Shown here: positions 8,798-16,790 of the stretch, one piece after another | Layout: every line of letters begins with the position of its first letter | How positions within the stretch are numbered: the stretch's first letter is position 1 | Source of the DNA: UBA7236 sp035439505 | Lineage (GTDB): Bacteria > Bacteroidota > Bacteroidia > Chitinophagales > BACL12 | Assembly: GCA_035439505.1 (NCBI GenBank) | Contig: DAORKJ010000006.1 | Coordinates: forward strand, 19,430-83,429 | Direction of reading: 5' to 3' | DNA length: 64,000 nt | The notes under the pieces: model-generated | Told to the model about the DNA's origin: nothing | The model's database searches: none | The model's input: only the letters and a program-made list of their open reading frames with translations | Made by a program: the position numbers and the translations under genes

Positions 8798-11700
8798 ATG
8801 GCCAGCGCTAAAAAACAAAAAGCAGGGTTACAATTTGACCGCTACTTTACAAAAGAAGGAGTGAGCCCCTTCGACCAGTACGAATACGAGCTCCGTTCAT
8901 CCGTTATCCGGAATACAACCGGTGACGCAGTATTTGAAATGTATAATGTTGAAGTTCCTAAAGAATGGAGTCAAGTGGCTACCGATATTCTTGCGCAAAA
9001 GTATTTCCGCAAGGCTGGTGTTCCACAAGCTGATGGTTCATTAGGAAGCGAAACCTCTATTAAACAGGTTGCACACCGTTTAGCTGATTGCTGGAAGCAA
9101 TGGGGTGAAGACTATGGTTATTTCTCATCAAAAAAAGATGCTAATATCTTTTATGAAGAGTTAGTATATATGATAGTTGGTCAGTTAGCTGCTCCTAACT
9201 CACCACAATGGTTCAATACCGGTTTATATTCTACCTATGGCATTAAAGGAAAGCCACAGGGACATTATTATGTTGACCCGGTAACAGAAGAGCTTAAAAA
9301 ATCTACCTCTGCTTACGAGCGCCCTCAGCCACATGCTTGCTTTATTTTAAGTGTGGACGACGATTTAGTAAATCAGGGTGGTATTATGGATTTGTGGACA
9401 CGCGAAGCACGTATCTTTAAATACGGCTCAGGTGTTGGTACCAATTATTCGAAAATTCGTGGTGAAGGTGAAAAATTATCTGGTGGCGGAACATCAAGTG
9501 GCTTAATGAGCTTCTTAAAAATTGGTGATGCTGCTGCCGGTGCAATTAAATCAGGTGGAACAACACGTCGTGCGGCCAAAATGGTGTGTTTAGACCTCGA
9601 TCACCCGGAAATTGAAACGTTTATTGACTGGAAAGTAAAAGAAGAAGATAAAGTTGCTGCCTTAATTGCTGCTGGTTATTCATCTGATTATGAAGGTGAA
9701 GCTTACCGCACAGTTTCAGGACAAAACTCTAATAACTCGGTTCGTGTTTCTAATAAATTCTTCAAAGCACTTGAAGAAGAAAAAGAATGGGAATTGATTG
9801 GTCGCTCTAACGGTAAAGTGATGAAAACCGTTGATGCGAAAAAATTGTGGGAAAAAATTGCTTACGCTGCGTGGCGTTGTGCTGACCCAGGTATTCAATA
9901 TGATACTACTATCAACGAGTGGCATACATGTCCTAAATCAGGACGTATCAATGCATCTAACCCATGCAGCGAATATATGTTCCTCGACAATACCGCTTGT
10001 AACCTTGCATCTATCAACTTACGCAAGTTTTACGACGACGATAAACTCGTATTTAATGTAGAAGCATTTGAACATGCTTGTCGCATCTGGACTGTAGTAT
10101 TGGAAGTTTCAGTATTAATGGCGCAATTCCCTTCAAAAGAAGTAGCGCAATTATCTTACGAATTCCGTACACTCGGTTTAGGATTTGCTAACCTCGGTTC
10201 TGTATTAATGGTATCGGGTATTCCTTATGATAGCGATAAAGCTCGTGCAATTGCAGGTTCTATTTCTGCTATCATGACCGGTATTTCCTATAAAACATCG
10301 GCTGAAATGGCGGGCGTTTTAGGAACATTTAAAGGTTACGATTTAAATAAAGAAGATATGATGCGTGTTATGCGTAACCACCGTTATGCAGCATATAATG
10401 CATCAGAAAATTACGAAAACCTCGAAATCAAACCAATGGGTATCGATCAGGCATTATGTCCTGAATACTTACTCAAAGCGGCTTGTAACGCATGGGATGG
10501 CGCATTGCAATTAGGTGAACAATTTGGTTACCGCAACGCGCAAGCCACAGTAATTGCTCCAACAGGAACAATTGGTTTATTAATGGATTGCGATACTACC
10601 GGTGTTGAACCTGATTTTGCTTTAGTGAAATTCAAAAAATTATCAGGTGGTGGTTATTTCAAAATTATTAACCAAAGTATTCCGCTTGCACTCAAAAATC
10701 TTGGATATAAAGACGAAAGTATTCAGGCAATTGTTGATTATGCAAAAGGAACCGGTACATTAAAAGGTGCACCACATATCAATTTCGAATCATTAAAACT
10801 GAAAGGTTTTACGCATGAAGAAGTGGAACATGTGGATTCAATAATGGCTGCTGCATTTGATATCAGCTTTGCATTTAACGTATTCACTTTAGGTGAAGCA
10901 ACCATGGAACGCCTTGGTTACAGCGCCGAACATTATACTGAACCCGGATTTAATTTATTACGCGCATTAGGTTTCTCAAGAGAAGAAATTGAAGCTGCTA
11001 ATAATCACATTTGTGGTACCATGACAATTGAAGGTGCACCACAATTATTAGAAAAACATTATTCAGTATTTGATTGCGCAAATAAATGCGGAAAAATTGG
11101 TGAACGTTATATCCACCAATACGGTCACGTGCGTATGATGGGTGCCGTTCAACCATTTATTTCAGGTGCTATTTCTAAAACCATCAACCTCCCTAACGAG
11201 GCAACGGTTGAAGATATTGAAGGTTGTTATATGATGAGCTGGCAGTTGGGATTAAAAGCAAATGCTTTATATCGCGACGGTTCTAAATTATCGCAACCAC
11301 TTTCTACCAAAAGCGATGCAAAAGAGGAAAAAGAAGCACCAAAACACGAATGGACTTCAGAAGAAGTACTCGAAGCAGCACGCAGCATTATTATGCAGTC
11401 AACTGATACTATTTTCAAACGTCAGTTGTCACGCGTAGTTGAACGCAAAAAATTACCTGCGAAACGCGATGGCTTTACACAAAAATCTAAAATTGGTGGT
11501 CAAACCATATTTGTGCGCACAGGTGAATATGAAGATGGCACGTTAGGTGAAATCTTTATCGATATGCACAAAGAAGGTGCTTCATATCGTTCATTGTTAA
11601 ACTGTTTTGCTATTGCAGTATCTATCGGTTTACAATACGGTGTGCCACTGGAAGAATTTGCTGATAAATTTACTTTCACCCGTTTCGAACCAAGCGGACC

Positions 11701-12085
11701 GGTTGATCACGCCAATATTAAATTCAGTACTTCGATAGTAGATTATGTATTCCGTTTATTAGGATTCGAATATTTAAATCGTACCGACTTAGTGCATGTT
11801 GCACCGGAAGATTTAAGTACTTTAGAAAAATCGACTCAGGATATTTCGACGGAAGCTACCGGCAACTATCCGGTAACTGAACCGATTGCAGAATCAAAAG
11901 AGAAAAAAGCACAAGCAACAAGAAAAGCTACTGCCGAAAAATACGAAATAGTTAATGCTACAGATGCAGCTAACAAATCGTTAATGGGCGATGCTCCACC
12001 TTGTCCGAAATGTGGTCACACCACTATTCGCAACGGTACTTGCTACAAATGCTTAAACTGTGGCGAAAGCTTAGGATGCAGTTGA
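8798..12085 (+). CDS. nrdJ: Adenosylcobalamin-dependent (class II) ribonucleoside-diphosphate reductase
   Basis: The protein has 1095 residues, normal for long NrdJ proteins. It reduces ribonucleotides to deoxyribonucleotides using an AdoCbl-generated thiyl radical, so growth on this enzyme needs B12. Visible motifs are NSPQWFNTGL (about 130), the thiol/substrate segment CFILSVDDD (about 180), GSGVGTNYSKIR (about 207), the active-site NPCSE with Asn388, Cys390 and Glu392, the phosphate-binding APTGTIG region (about 590), a TSCPD-type domain near 920-985 and a C-terminal Cys-rich ribbon (CPKCGHTT, CYKCLNCGESLGC), which serves in re-reduction. It is monocistronic with a terminator after it and a hairpin leader before it. 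Confidence 0.95.
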   Translation: MASAKKQKAGLQFDRYFTKEGVSPFDQYEYELRSSVIRNTTGDAVFEMYNVEVPKEWSQVATDILAQKYFRKAGVPQADGSLGSETSIKQVAHRLADCWKQWGEDYGYFSSKKDANIFYEELVYMIVGQLAAPNSPQWFNTGLYSTYGIKGKPQGHYYVDPVTEELKKSTSAYERPQPHACFILSVDDDLVNQGGIMDLWTREARIFKYGSGVGTNYSKIRGEGEKLSGGGTSSGLMSFLKIGDAAAGAIKSGGTTRRAAKMVCLDLDHPEIETFIDWKVKEEDKVAALIAAGYSSDYEGEAYRTVSGQNSNNSVRVSNKFFKALEEEKEWELIGRSNGKVMKTVDAKKLWEKIAYAAWRCADPGIQYDTTINEWHTCPKSGRINASNPCSEYMFLDNTACNLASINLRKFYDDDKLVFNVEAFEHACRIWTVVLEVSVLMAQFPSKEVAQLSYEFRTLGLGFANLGSVLMVSGIPYDSDKARAIAGSISAIMTGISYKTSAEMAGVLGTFKGYDLNKEDMMRVMRNHRYAAYNASENYENLEIKPMGIDQALCPEYLLKAACNAWDGALQLGEQFGYRNAQATVIAPTGTIGLLMDCDTTGVEPDFALVKFKKLSGGGYFKIINQSIPLALKNLGYKDESIQAIVDYAKGTGTLKGAPHINFESLKLKGFTHEEVEHVDSIMAAAFDISFAFNVFTLGEATMERLGYSAEHYTEPGFNLLRALGFSREEIEAANNHICGTMTIEGAPQLLEKHYSVFDCANKCGKIGERYIHQYGHVRMMGAVQPFISGAISKTINLPNEATVEDIEGCYMMSWQLGLKANALYRDGSKLSQPLSTKSDAKEEKEAPKHEWTSEEVLEAARSIIMQSTDTIFKRQLSRVVERKKLPAKRDGFTQKSKIGGQTIFVRTGEYEDGTLGEIFIDMHKEGASYRSLLNCFAIAVSIGLQYGVPLEEFADKFTFTRFEPSGPVDHANIKFSTSIVDYVFRLLGFEYLNRTDLVHVAPEDLSTLEKSTQDISTEATGNYPVTEPIAESKEKKAQATRKATAEKYEIVNATDAANKSLMGDAPPCPKCGHTTIRNGTCYKCLNCGESLGCS

Positions 12086-12102
12086 TCTTAAACCATTGAT
12101 AT

Positions 12103-12131
12103 AAAAAACCCGGCATTGTCCGGGTTTTTTT
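12103..12131 (+). terminator. Intrinsic terminator after nrdJ
   Basis: The stem AAAAAACCCGG pairs with CCGGGTTTTTT across the loop CATTGT, followed by a T run to 12131. It starts 17 bp after the nrdJ stop codon. Confidence 0.88.
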
Positions 12132-12263
12132 ATGAATGATGAGTTGTTCGCGGAGCTCACATGAGTAATGAGCGGTGTATCGAGGCTTGTAAGTCTTAAT
12201 AATTGCTTGTAATGCTATCTAAAAATGTTGTGTCAAATATTAAATGTCAAGTTCATCCAAAAT

Positions 12264-12337
12264 CACTCATCACTCATTCCTCATTTCTCATCGAATGAGT
12301 AATGAGTTGTCCGCCTCGGCGGACATGAGTGATGAGT
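12264..12337. repeat. Dispersed palindromic element, family B
   Basis: The core GTCCGCCTCGGCGGAC (12309-12324) is a perfect 7-bp stem. It is flanked on the left by ACTCATCACTCAT and on the right by ATGAGTGATGAGT, giving a larger inverted structure. Nearly the same unit recurs at 23741-23770, and decayed versions lie at 23620-23635, about 24083-24114 and about 56398-56415. Confidence 0.65.
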
Positions 12338-12598
12338 GGCTCTGAGTGAAAATTAAATGATGAAAATTGCCTGTACTTTTTTAGTAGTTATGAAATGATT
12401 TGCCTAAATCCTTCGTGTTACTTCGAGGCTCACTGCGCGAAATTGAAAGATTAACACGTTCATTGCCTTGAAACATTTGCATGAAATGGTGACGAACTAC
12501 ATTCGAAAACAGGCCACAAAGTCTCCAAGTAGCTCAAAGCAACACAAAGGCGAAACATCTAAACACCTTGATATTTTACTCCACTCACTCACCCCATC

Positions 12599-12638
12599 AG
12601 CTAATCAGCTAATTTGCTAATTAGCTAATTAGCTAATT
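12599..12638. repeat. Five tandem copies of the octamer AGCTAATT
   Basis: The copies are AGCTAATC, AGCTAATT, TGCTAATT, AGCTAATT and AGCTAATT. The unit is itself nearly palindromic (AATTAGCTAATT), so the array can fold on itself. It lies about 70 bp before the next gene and could be a variable-number repeat. Confidence 0.8.
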
Positions 12639-12710
12639 GAAATGTTAAAGTGAATCCCCAAAAATCATAATCTGCCAATCATTGCGTTAATTTGTTCTGA
12701 ATTCAACCAC

Positions 12711-13181
12711 ATGTCGCTCAAAAACAGCCCTCTCCTCTTGTTGGCAGCAATTATTATCAGTTCCTGCTCCGGAAAAAAATCAACACCGGAAAATGTTGCT
12801 TTAGAATTTTATAACCAATTGTTTAATGAACATAACCTGGAAAAAGCAAGTGAATTAGTAACAGCAGCAAGCAAAGAAAAATTGAGCAACGATTTTAAAT
12901 TTATTGAAGGCGCTTTACAAATTGTACAGGAAGCAACACCAACAACTTATATTTATAAAGTAGATGCAGATAAATCTAAAATTGGTAACGACTCTGCCTT
13001 TATACATATATGGACATCGTTAGACAGTACTACAATGGAAACTTTATTAATTAAAGAAAATGAAACATGGTTGGTGGATTTTAATTACACTCCACCTGTT
13101 GATGCCTTCAATAAAGAATTAGTAGATGATGTATTAAAAGAAATGCAACAGTTTGTCGACACTGTGACTATTGCAAAATAA
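12711..13181 (+). CDS. Small lipoprotein, DUF4878/NTF2-like
   Basis: The protein has 156 residues. The leader ends IIISSC, a lipobox with acylated Cys about residue 19, so it is probably anchored in a membrane. The mature part begins with PENVALEFYNQLFNEHNLEKA and later has a strand-rich segment ending ETWLVDFNY. This is the pattern of small DUF4878-type, NTF2-like (cystatin-like) lipoproteins: a helix followed by a curved sheet. No catalytic residues are evident and the role is unknown. It is convergent with the di-heme peroxidase operon, with only 2 bp between the stop codons. Confidence 0.65.
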   Translation: MSLKNSPLLLLAAIIISSCSGKKSTPENVALEFYNQLFNEHNLEKASELVTAASKEKLSNDFKFIEGALQIVQEATPTTYIYKVDADKSKIGNDSAFIHIWTSLDSTTMETLLIKENETWLVDFNYTPPVDAFNKELVDDVLKEMQQFVDTVTIAK

Positions 13182-13183
13182 AA

Positions 13184-14290
13184 TTAATCTTCTTCAAACG
13201 GATTTTGATAAATAGGATTATCCTTTAGTGTATGGTCCGTAAGTGTTTTTAAAAATGCAATTAATTGTGCTTTTTCTGTTGCATCTAATTGAACACCTCC
13301 CTGAAATGCAAATTGCATAAAATTATCGGTAAACTGTGTGTCGTTTACACCTTCTGAATAATAATCCAATACTTCTTCTAAAGTGGCGAAACGCCCGTCG
13401 TGCATATATGGCGCCGTTAATTCGATATTGCGTAATGAGGGTGTTTTAAATTTCCCATAATCGGAAGTATCACCGGTAATTAAACCGTAACCGGCATCGG
13501 CAAAATCAAAATATCTGTTTGCAAGGTCAATACCATTATTGCGATAAATATAATCTGAAAACAATCCACCATTTACACCGTGGCAGTGAAAACAATCGCC
13601 ACCTTCCAGGGATTCAAATGATAAAAAACCGGCTAATTCGTCGTCAGTAAAAAATGCAAATCCTGCTACAACACTATCAAATTTAGAGTTGCCTGCTAAC
13701 AGCGATTTTACAAATTGTGCTAAAGCTTTTCCTGTTAAGTCTGCAGTAATTTTCGATTCGCCAAATGCTTCATAAAACATTTTAGGATAAATATCTGAAC
13801 GCGATAATTTTGTTATTACATTAGGTAATATTTCATGCATTTCAACCGGGTCCTGAATTGGCATTAACGCTTGGTCTTCTAAAGTTGTTGCACGTCCATC
13901 CCAAAAAAATCCGTTATCATATGGTTGAAATCCCAAATTAAAAATGGGCATTGCATTTCTTTTTCCGGCAATTCCATCTATACCAATACTAAACTTAACC
14001 GTATCAGAAAATGCATGGTTCACACTATGGCAACCTGCACACGATAGTGAACTATCAGCAGATAAAATGGGGTCATAAAATAAATATCTCCCTAATTCAA
14101 CACCTTTTGCGGTCAACGGATTACCATTGGTATTTGGCACATTTGGAATGCCCATAGGCGACATAACCGCATACGGCGTTGGATCGTACACCCATTCTTC
14201 GCCGCTAAAAATTTCGGGGTCTATTTTACACTGAGTAAAAAGTATAACAAAAAAACTAAAAAACAATATTGTTAAGCTACGCCATTTCAT
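13184..14290 (-). CDS. Di-heme cytochrome c peroxidase/MauG-like lipoprotein (MbnH-like), second copy
   Basis: The protein has 368 residues. The leader ends LFTQC (Cys21), indicating a lipoprotein. Two c-type heme motifs are CAGCH (84-88) and CFHCH (233-237), with the bacterial CcP/MauG landmarks FYDPxLSxDxSxSCAGCH, FWDGRATTLEDQ and the C-terminal SLRNIELTAPYMHDGRF. Family members reduce H2O2 or, as MauG and MbnH do, use a high-valent di-heme state to oxidise tryptophan in a partner protein. It is third in an operon after an MbnP-like protein and a paralogous di-heme protein, which favours the MbnH-like role. That role is inference; a simple peroxidase is the alternative. Confidence 0.85.
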   Translation of the reverse strand: MKWRSLTILFFSFFVILFTQCKIDPEIFSGEEWVYDPTPYAVMSPMGIPNVPNTNGNPLTAKGVELGRYLFYDPILSADSSLSCAGCHSVNHAFSDTVKFSIGIDGIAGKRNAMPIFNLGFQPYDNGFFWDGRATTLEDQALMPIQDPVEMHEILPNVITKLSRSDIYPKMFYEAFGESKITADLTGKALAQFVKSLLAGNSKFDSVVAGFAFFTDDELAGFLSFESLEGGDCFHCHGVNGGLFSDYIYRNNGIDLANRYFDFADAGYGLITGDTSDYGKFKTPSLRNIELTAPYMHDGRFATLEEVLDYYSEGVNDTQFTDNFMQFAFQGGVQLDATEKAQLIAFLKTLTDHTLKDNPIYQNPFEED

Positions 14291-14335
14291 TTGTAAGTAA
14301 AGTTAGATAAAAAACAAAAATATCATCAAAATAAT

Positions 14336-15373
14336 TCAATCTTCACCTAAGTCCGGATTATTAATGAATTGATTATCAGTTAATGTATTTAAAAACAATA
14401 TTAAATTTTCTTTTTCCTGGGCGGTTAAAACAAATCCCTGAATTAATTCACTCTGATTAATATGACCGCTGCCTCCATTGGCATAACTATCAATAATTGC
14501 TTCGAGACTATTAATTTGTCCGTTATGCATATACGGACCGGTTAATGCAATATTGCGCAAGGTGGGCACTTTAAATTTACCGACATCTTCACTTAATAAC
14601 GATATTCTGGCGCGACCGGAATCTGCGCTGTAATCAGCAAAAAAACCATTGTTTTGATATGTGAAATCAGTAAATAAATAACCACTATGACAGGAAGCAC
14701 ATTTTAGTGCCGGACTAAAAAATAATTGCATACCATTTATTTCCTGTTCATTAAGCACTTCCGTTTTCCCTTGATAATAATATTGATCAAAACGTGTATT
14801 ACCACTTATTATCGTTCTTTCGAAAGCGGCTAATGCACGTGTTATTCCAAATGGGTCCGGGTTTGTGCCAAACACATTATTAAATGCATCTACATATTCA
14901 TCATCAGCATTTAATCTGTTTACCAATAATACCATATTAAAATCCATTTCGAAATGTGTTTCAATAGGCACATACACCTGTGTTTCTAGTGTCGGATTCC
15001 CACCATCCATCAACATTTCAGGCGACCAGGCTATATTGGTTAAGGTGGGTGCATTTCTAAATCCCAGACGGCCTTCTACACCGGCCGTAACAGCAACATT
15101 ATCGGAAAAAGCAAATTCCTGTTTATGACATGTTCCACATGAAATGGTAGAGTCGACAGACAATGCTTTTTCATAAAATAATTTCTTTCCTAAAGCAATT
15201 TTGGCTGTGGTTAAAGGATTATCCTCAGGAATATTTGGAAAAACAAAACCGGATGGTACGTTTAACACATACGCATCCGGTTCAACAATAATTTTTGGGT
15301 CTTTTGCGCAAGAACTAAAAATAATTCCCGCAAAGAATAAACATATATAATATGTTGTATTCTGTTTTTTCAT
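14336..15373 (-). CDS. Di-heme cytochrome c peroxidase/MauG-like lipoprotein (MbnH-like), first copy
   Basis: The protein has 345 residues. The leader ends IIFSSC (Cys22), giving a lipoprotein. Heme motifs are CGTCH (79-83) and CASCH (225-229). Other landmarks are ALGKKLFYEKALSVD, RNAPTLTNIAW, LRNIALTGPYMHNGQ and NPTLETQ. Its ATG follows the stop of the MbnP-like gene with no gap (TAAATG), so translation is probably coupled. The direct linkage of an MbnP-like substrate and a MauG-like enzyme is the same as in methanotroph mbnPH pairs, in which MbnH converts a tryptophan of MbnP to kynurenine. Having two paralogous enzymes for one partner is unusual. Confidence 0.87.
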   Translation of the reverse strand: MKKQNTTYYICLFFAGIIFSSCAKDPKIIVEPDAYVLNVPSGFVFPNIPEDNPLTTAKIALGKKLFYEKALSVDSTISCGTCHKQEFAFSDNVAVTAGVEGRLGFRNAPTLTNIAWSPEMLMDGGNPTLETQVYVPIETHFEMDFNMVLLVNRLNADDEYVDAFNNVFGTNPDPFGITRALAAFERTIISGNTRFDQYYYQGKTEVLNEQEINGMQLFFSPALKCASCHSGYLFTDFTYQNNGFFADYSADSGRARISLLSEDVGKFKVPTLRNIALTGPYMHNGQINSLEAIIDSYANGGSGHINQSELIQGFVLTAQEKENLILFLNTLTDNQFINNPDLGED

Positions 15374-16189
15374 TTATTCTTCAGCAGAAAACATATTAAA
15401 AATGTTTTCATATAACAAGCTTGAAAGAGCAGCATTATCTGTTACATGTGTTGTATTGTCATTTGCCATATCAACACCCGTAAAAAAAGTATCCCAATTA
15501 GCATCAAGGTGTACAATATTTTCATTTCCTTCTGCGATAGTAATAGGTAAATCAATTTCAATTGTGGCTACATAAGCGTCACTTCCTAAATGCATTTCAA
15601 ATTGGCCATCCGGGTCAGGTACGCCATTGCCATCGGCATCAGCTTCGCCGTCGATACGAACAAAAATATAACCGAAACTCCATCCCCAATGCATAGCTGG
15701 GAATTGAGCACCTAAGGGATTGCCAATGTCATATTTACTGGGATCGGCATGGTTGGTAACGGAATCTATACCAATATCAAACCTAATCTGGGTATAATCG
15801 CCGGCAGGGAAATTGCCTATAGCATAAGCTTCTTCTTCAGGTTTCACTAACAAATAAACGTCATCGTTCGTGATTTCGTTACCTGCAGCATCAACTAAAG
15901 TAATGGCTGAAACATAAAACTGTACTAAATTCAAATTAGTAACTACTCCATTTATAGTATAGGCAGTCTCTTCAACAAGCTCTCCGCCCCCAATATTTTG
16001 ATGCATATGCAAGGTTACAGCTACATCATCGTCGCTGGCATACTCACAACCCTTATCTACCTCAGCTTCAGGGTCATAGTTCAATGCTGCCTGGTCCATG
16101 CACCCTTCTTTTTTAGCACATGAACTAAGGAACATAACAGCACTAATGGTGGTTAAGGTGAGGAGGAAAACAGATTTTTTCATTTTCAT
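15374..16189 (-). CDS. MbnP-like copper-binding lipoprotein
   Basis: The protein has 271 residues. The leader ends LSSCAKKEGC (lipid-modified Cys24), followed by a short GCMDQAALNYDPEA segment of the kind common in secreted Bacteroidota proteins. The rest matches the MbnP family: VTLHMHQNIGG, NLVQFYVSAITLVD, RFDIGIDSVTNH, FPAMHWGWSFGYIFVRIDG and a final IVHLDAN strand. MbnP proteins bind copper and carry a kynurenine made from tryptophan by the partner MbnH. Trp168 and Trp170 in the HWGW motif are the obvious candidates here. It leads the operon with two di-heme proteins, and a good TAnnTTTG element lies upstream on the minus strand. Confidence 0.8.
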   Translation of the reverse strand: MKMKKSVFLLTLTTISAVMFLSSCAKKEGCMDQAALNYDPEAEVDKGCEYASDDDVAVTLHMHQNIGGGELVEETAYTINGVVTNLNLVQFYVSAITLVDAAGNEITNDDVYLLVKPEEEAYAIGNFPAGDYTQIRFDIGIDSVTNHADPSKYDIGNPLGAQFPAMHWGWSFGYIFVRIDGEADADGNGVPDPDGQFEMHLGSDAYVATIEIDLPITIAEGNENIVHLDANWDTFFTGVDMANDNTTHVTDNAALSSLLYENIFNMFSAEE

Positions 16190-16222
16190 GCTTACTTTTT
16201 GTTTAAGTTCAAAACTTTATAG

Positions 16223-16230
16223 CAAAGATA
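16223..16230 (-). promoter_or_regulatory. Probable -7 promoter element of the MbnP/MbnH-like operon
   Basis: On the minus strand the sequence reads TATCTTTGC, a perfect match to the Bacteroidota -7 consensus TAnnTTTG, 33 bases before the ATG at 16189. No convincing -33 TTTG is seen at the usual distance, so the call rests on one element. Confidence 0.5.
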
Positions 16231-16305
16231 GCCGTTATAACGTAGTAAATGGTGACTTATGATATGCCTGACAAGCTAAAAGAGGTCAATTTGACATAAA
16301 AATGG

Positions 16306-16313
16306 TAATTTTG
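16306..16313 (+). promoter_or_regulatory. Probable -7 promoter element of the HYC_CC_PP/TonB operon
   Basis: TAATTTTG matches TAnnTTTG and ends only five bases before the ATG at 16319, so the transcript would be leaderless or nearly so. It faces away from the MbnP operon promoter, so both arms of the putative copper locus are controlled from this one 129-bp region. Confidence 0.5.
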
Positions 16314-16318
16314 TACTA

Positions 16319-16717
16319 ATGAACAAGGTGTTTAAACGTTTTGGTGCCTATTTAATGATGGTGGTATTATTTACTACATCAACGGGGTTTACCATGTTTT
16401 CACACATGTGTTTTATGGATGGACAGCAAGCAGTTTCTGCTTCTAAAATAGATTCTTGTTGTCCGATTGACCAGGTTTCAGATATAACATCTTTAACTTC
16501 AGATTGCTGTGATGATGAAACCAATTTTTACAAATTAGATTATCAGGCATCAGTTCAACGTTCTGACGACAATAGTTTTGTTTTAATGGCAACGTTTTTA
16601 TTTCAATCATTTACTGCCTCTGAAACAAGTATTGTAGCATTAACCAATTATTCTCCGCAACCACCGCCTAAATCAGGGCGAGAAATTTTGTCCGACATCA
16701 GGACGCTTCAGATTTGA
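16319..16717 (+). CDS. HYC_CC_PP family protein
   Basis: The protein has 132 residues. It starts with an N-terminal hydrophobic leader or anchor (AYLMMVVLFTTSTGFTMF). The short motif order that defines this Bacteroidota family follows: a Cys motif just after the leader (here HMC rather than the usual HYC), two CC pairs (DSCCPID and DCCDDE), a KLDYQ segment and a C-terminal PQPPPKSGREIL. The cysteine pairs suggest metal or redox chemistry in the periplasm. The gene precedes a TonB-dependent receptor and an HMA-domain protein, the usual company of this family. A role in copper or other soft-metal uptake is inference. Confidence 0.78.
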   Translation: MNKVFKRFGAYLMMVVLFTTSTGFTMFSHMCFMDGQQAVSASKIDSCCPIDQVSDITSLTSDCCDDETNFYKLDYQASVQRSDDNSFVLMATFLFQSFTASETSIVALTNYSPQPPPKSGREILSDIRTLQI

Positions 16718-16790
16718 TTTTCATTTTAGTGTAATTGTGTTTTTCAGCTCTTGAAGAACATTTTAGTCATTTATTTTAAATTATACTCAA

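Larger units (their letters stand above)
12132..12710. other. Repeat-rich spacer without genes
   Basis: No open frame here looks coding. The spacer holds many short ATGAGT/ACTCAT words arranged as an inverted repeat around a family B palindrome (12309-12324), a fragment CGAGGCTTGTA shared with the palindrome at 4911, degenerate CACAAAG-rich sequence around 12510-12555, and a tandem octamer array at 12599-12638. Confidence 0.6.
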
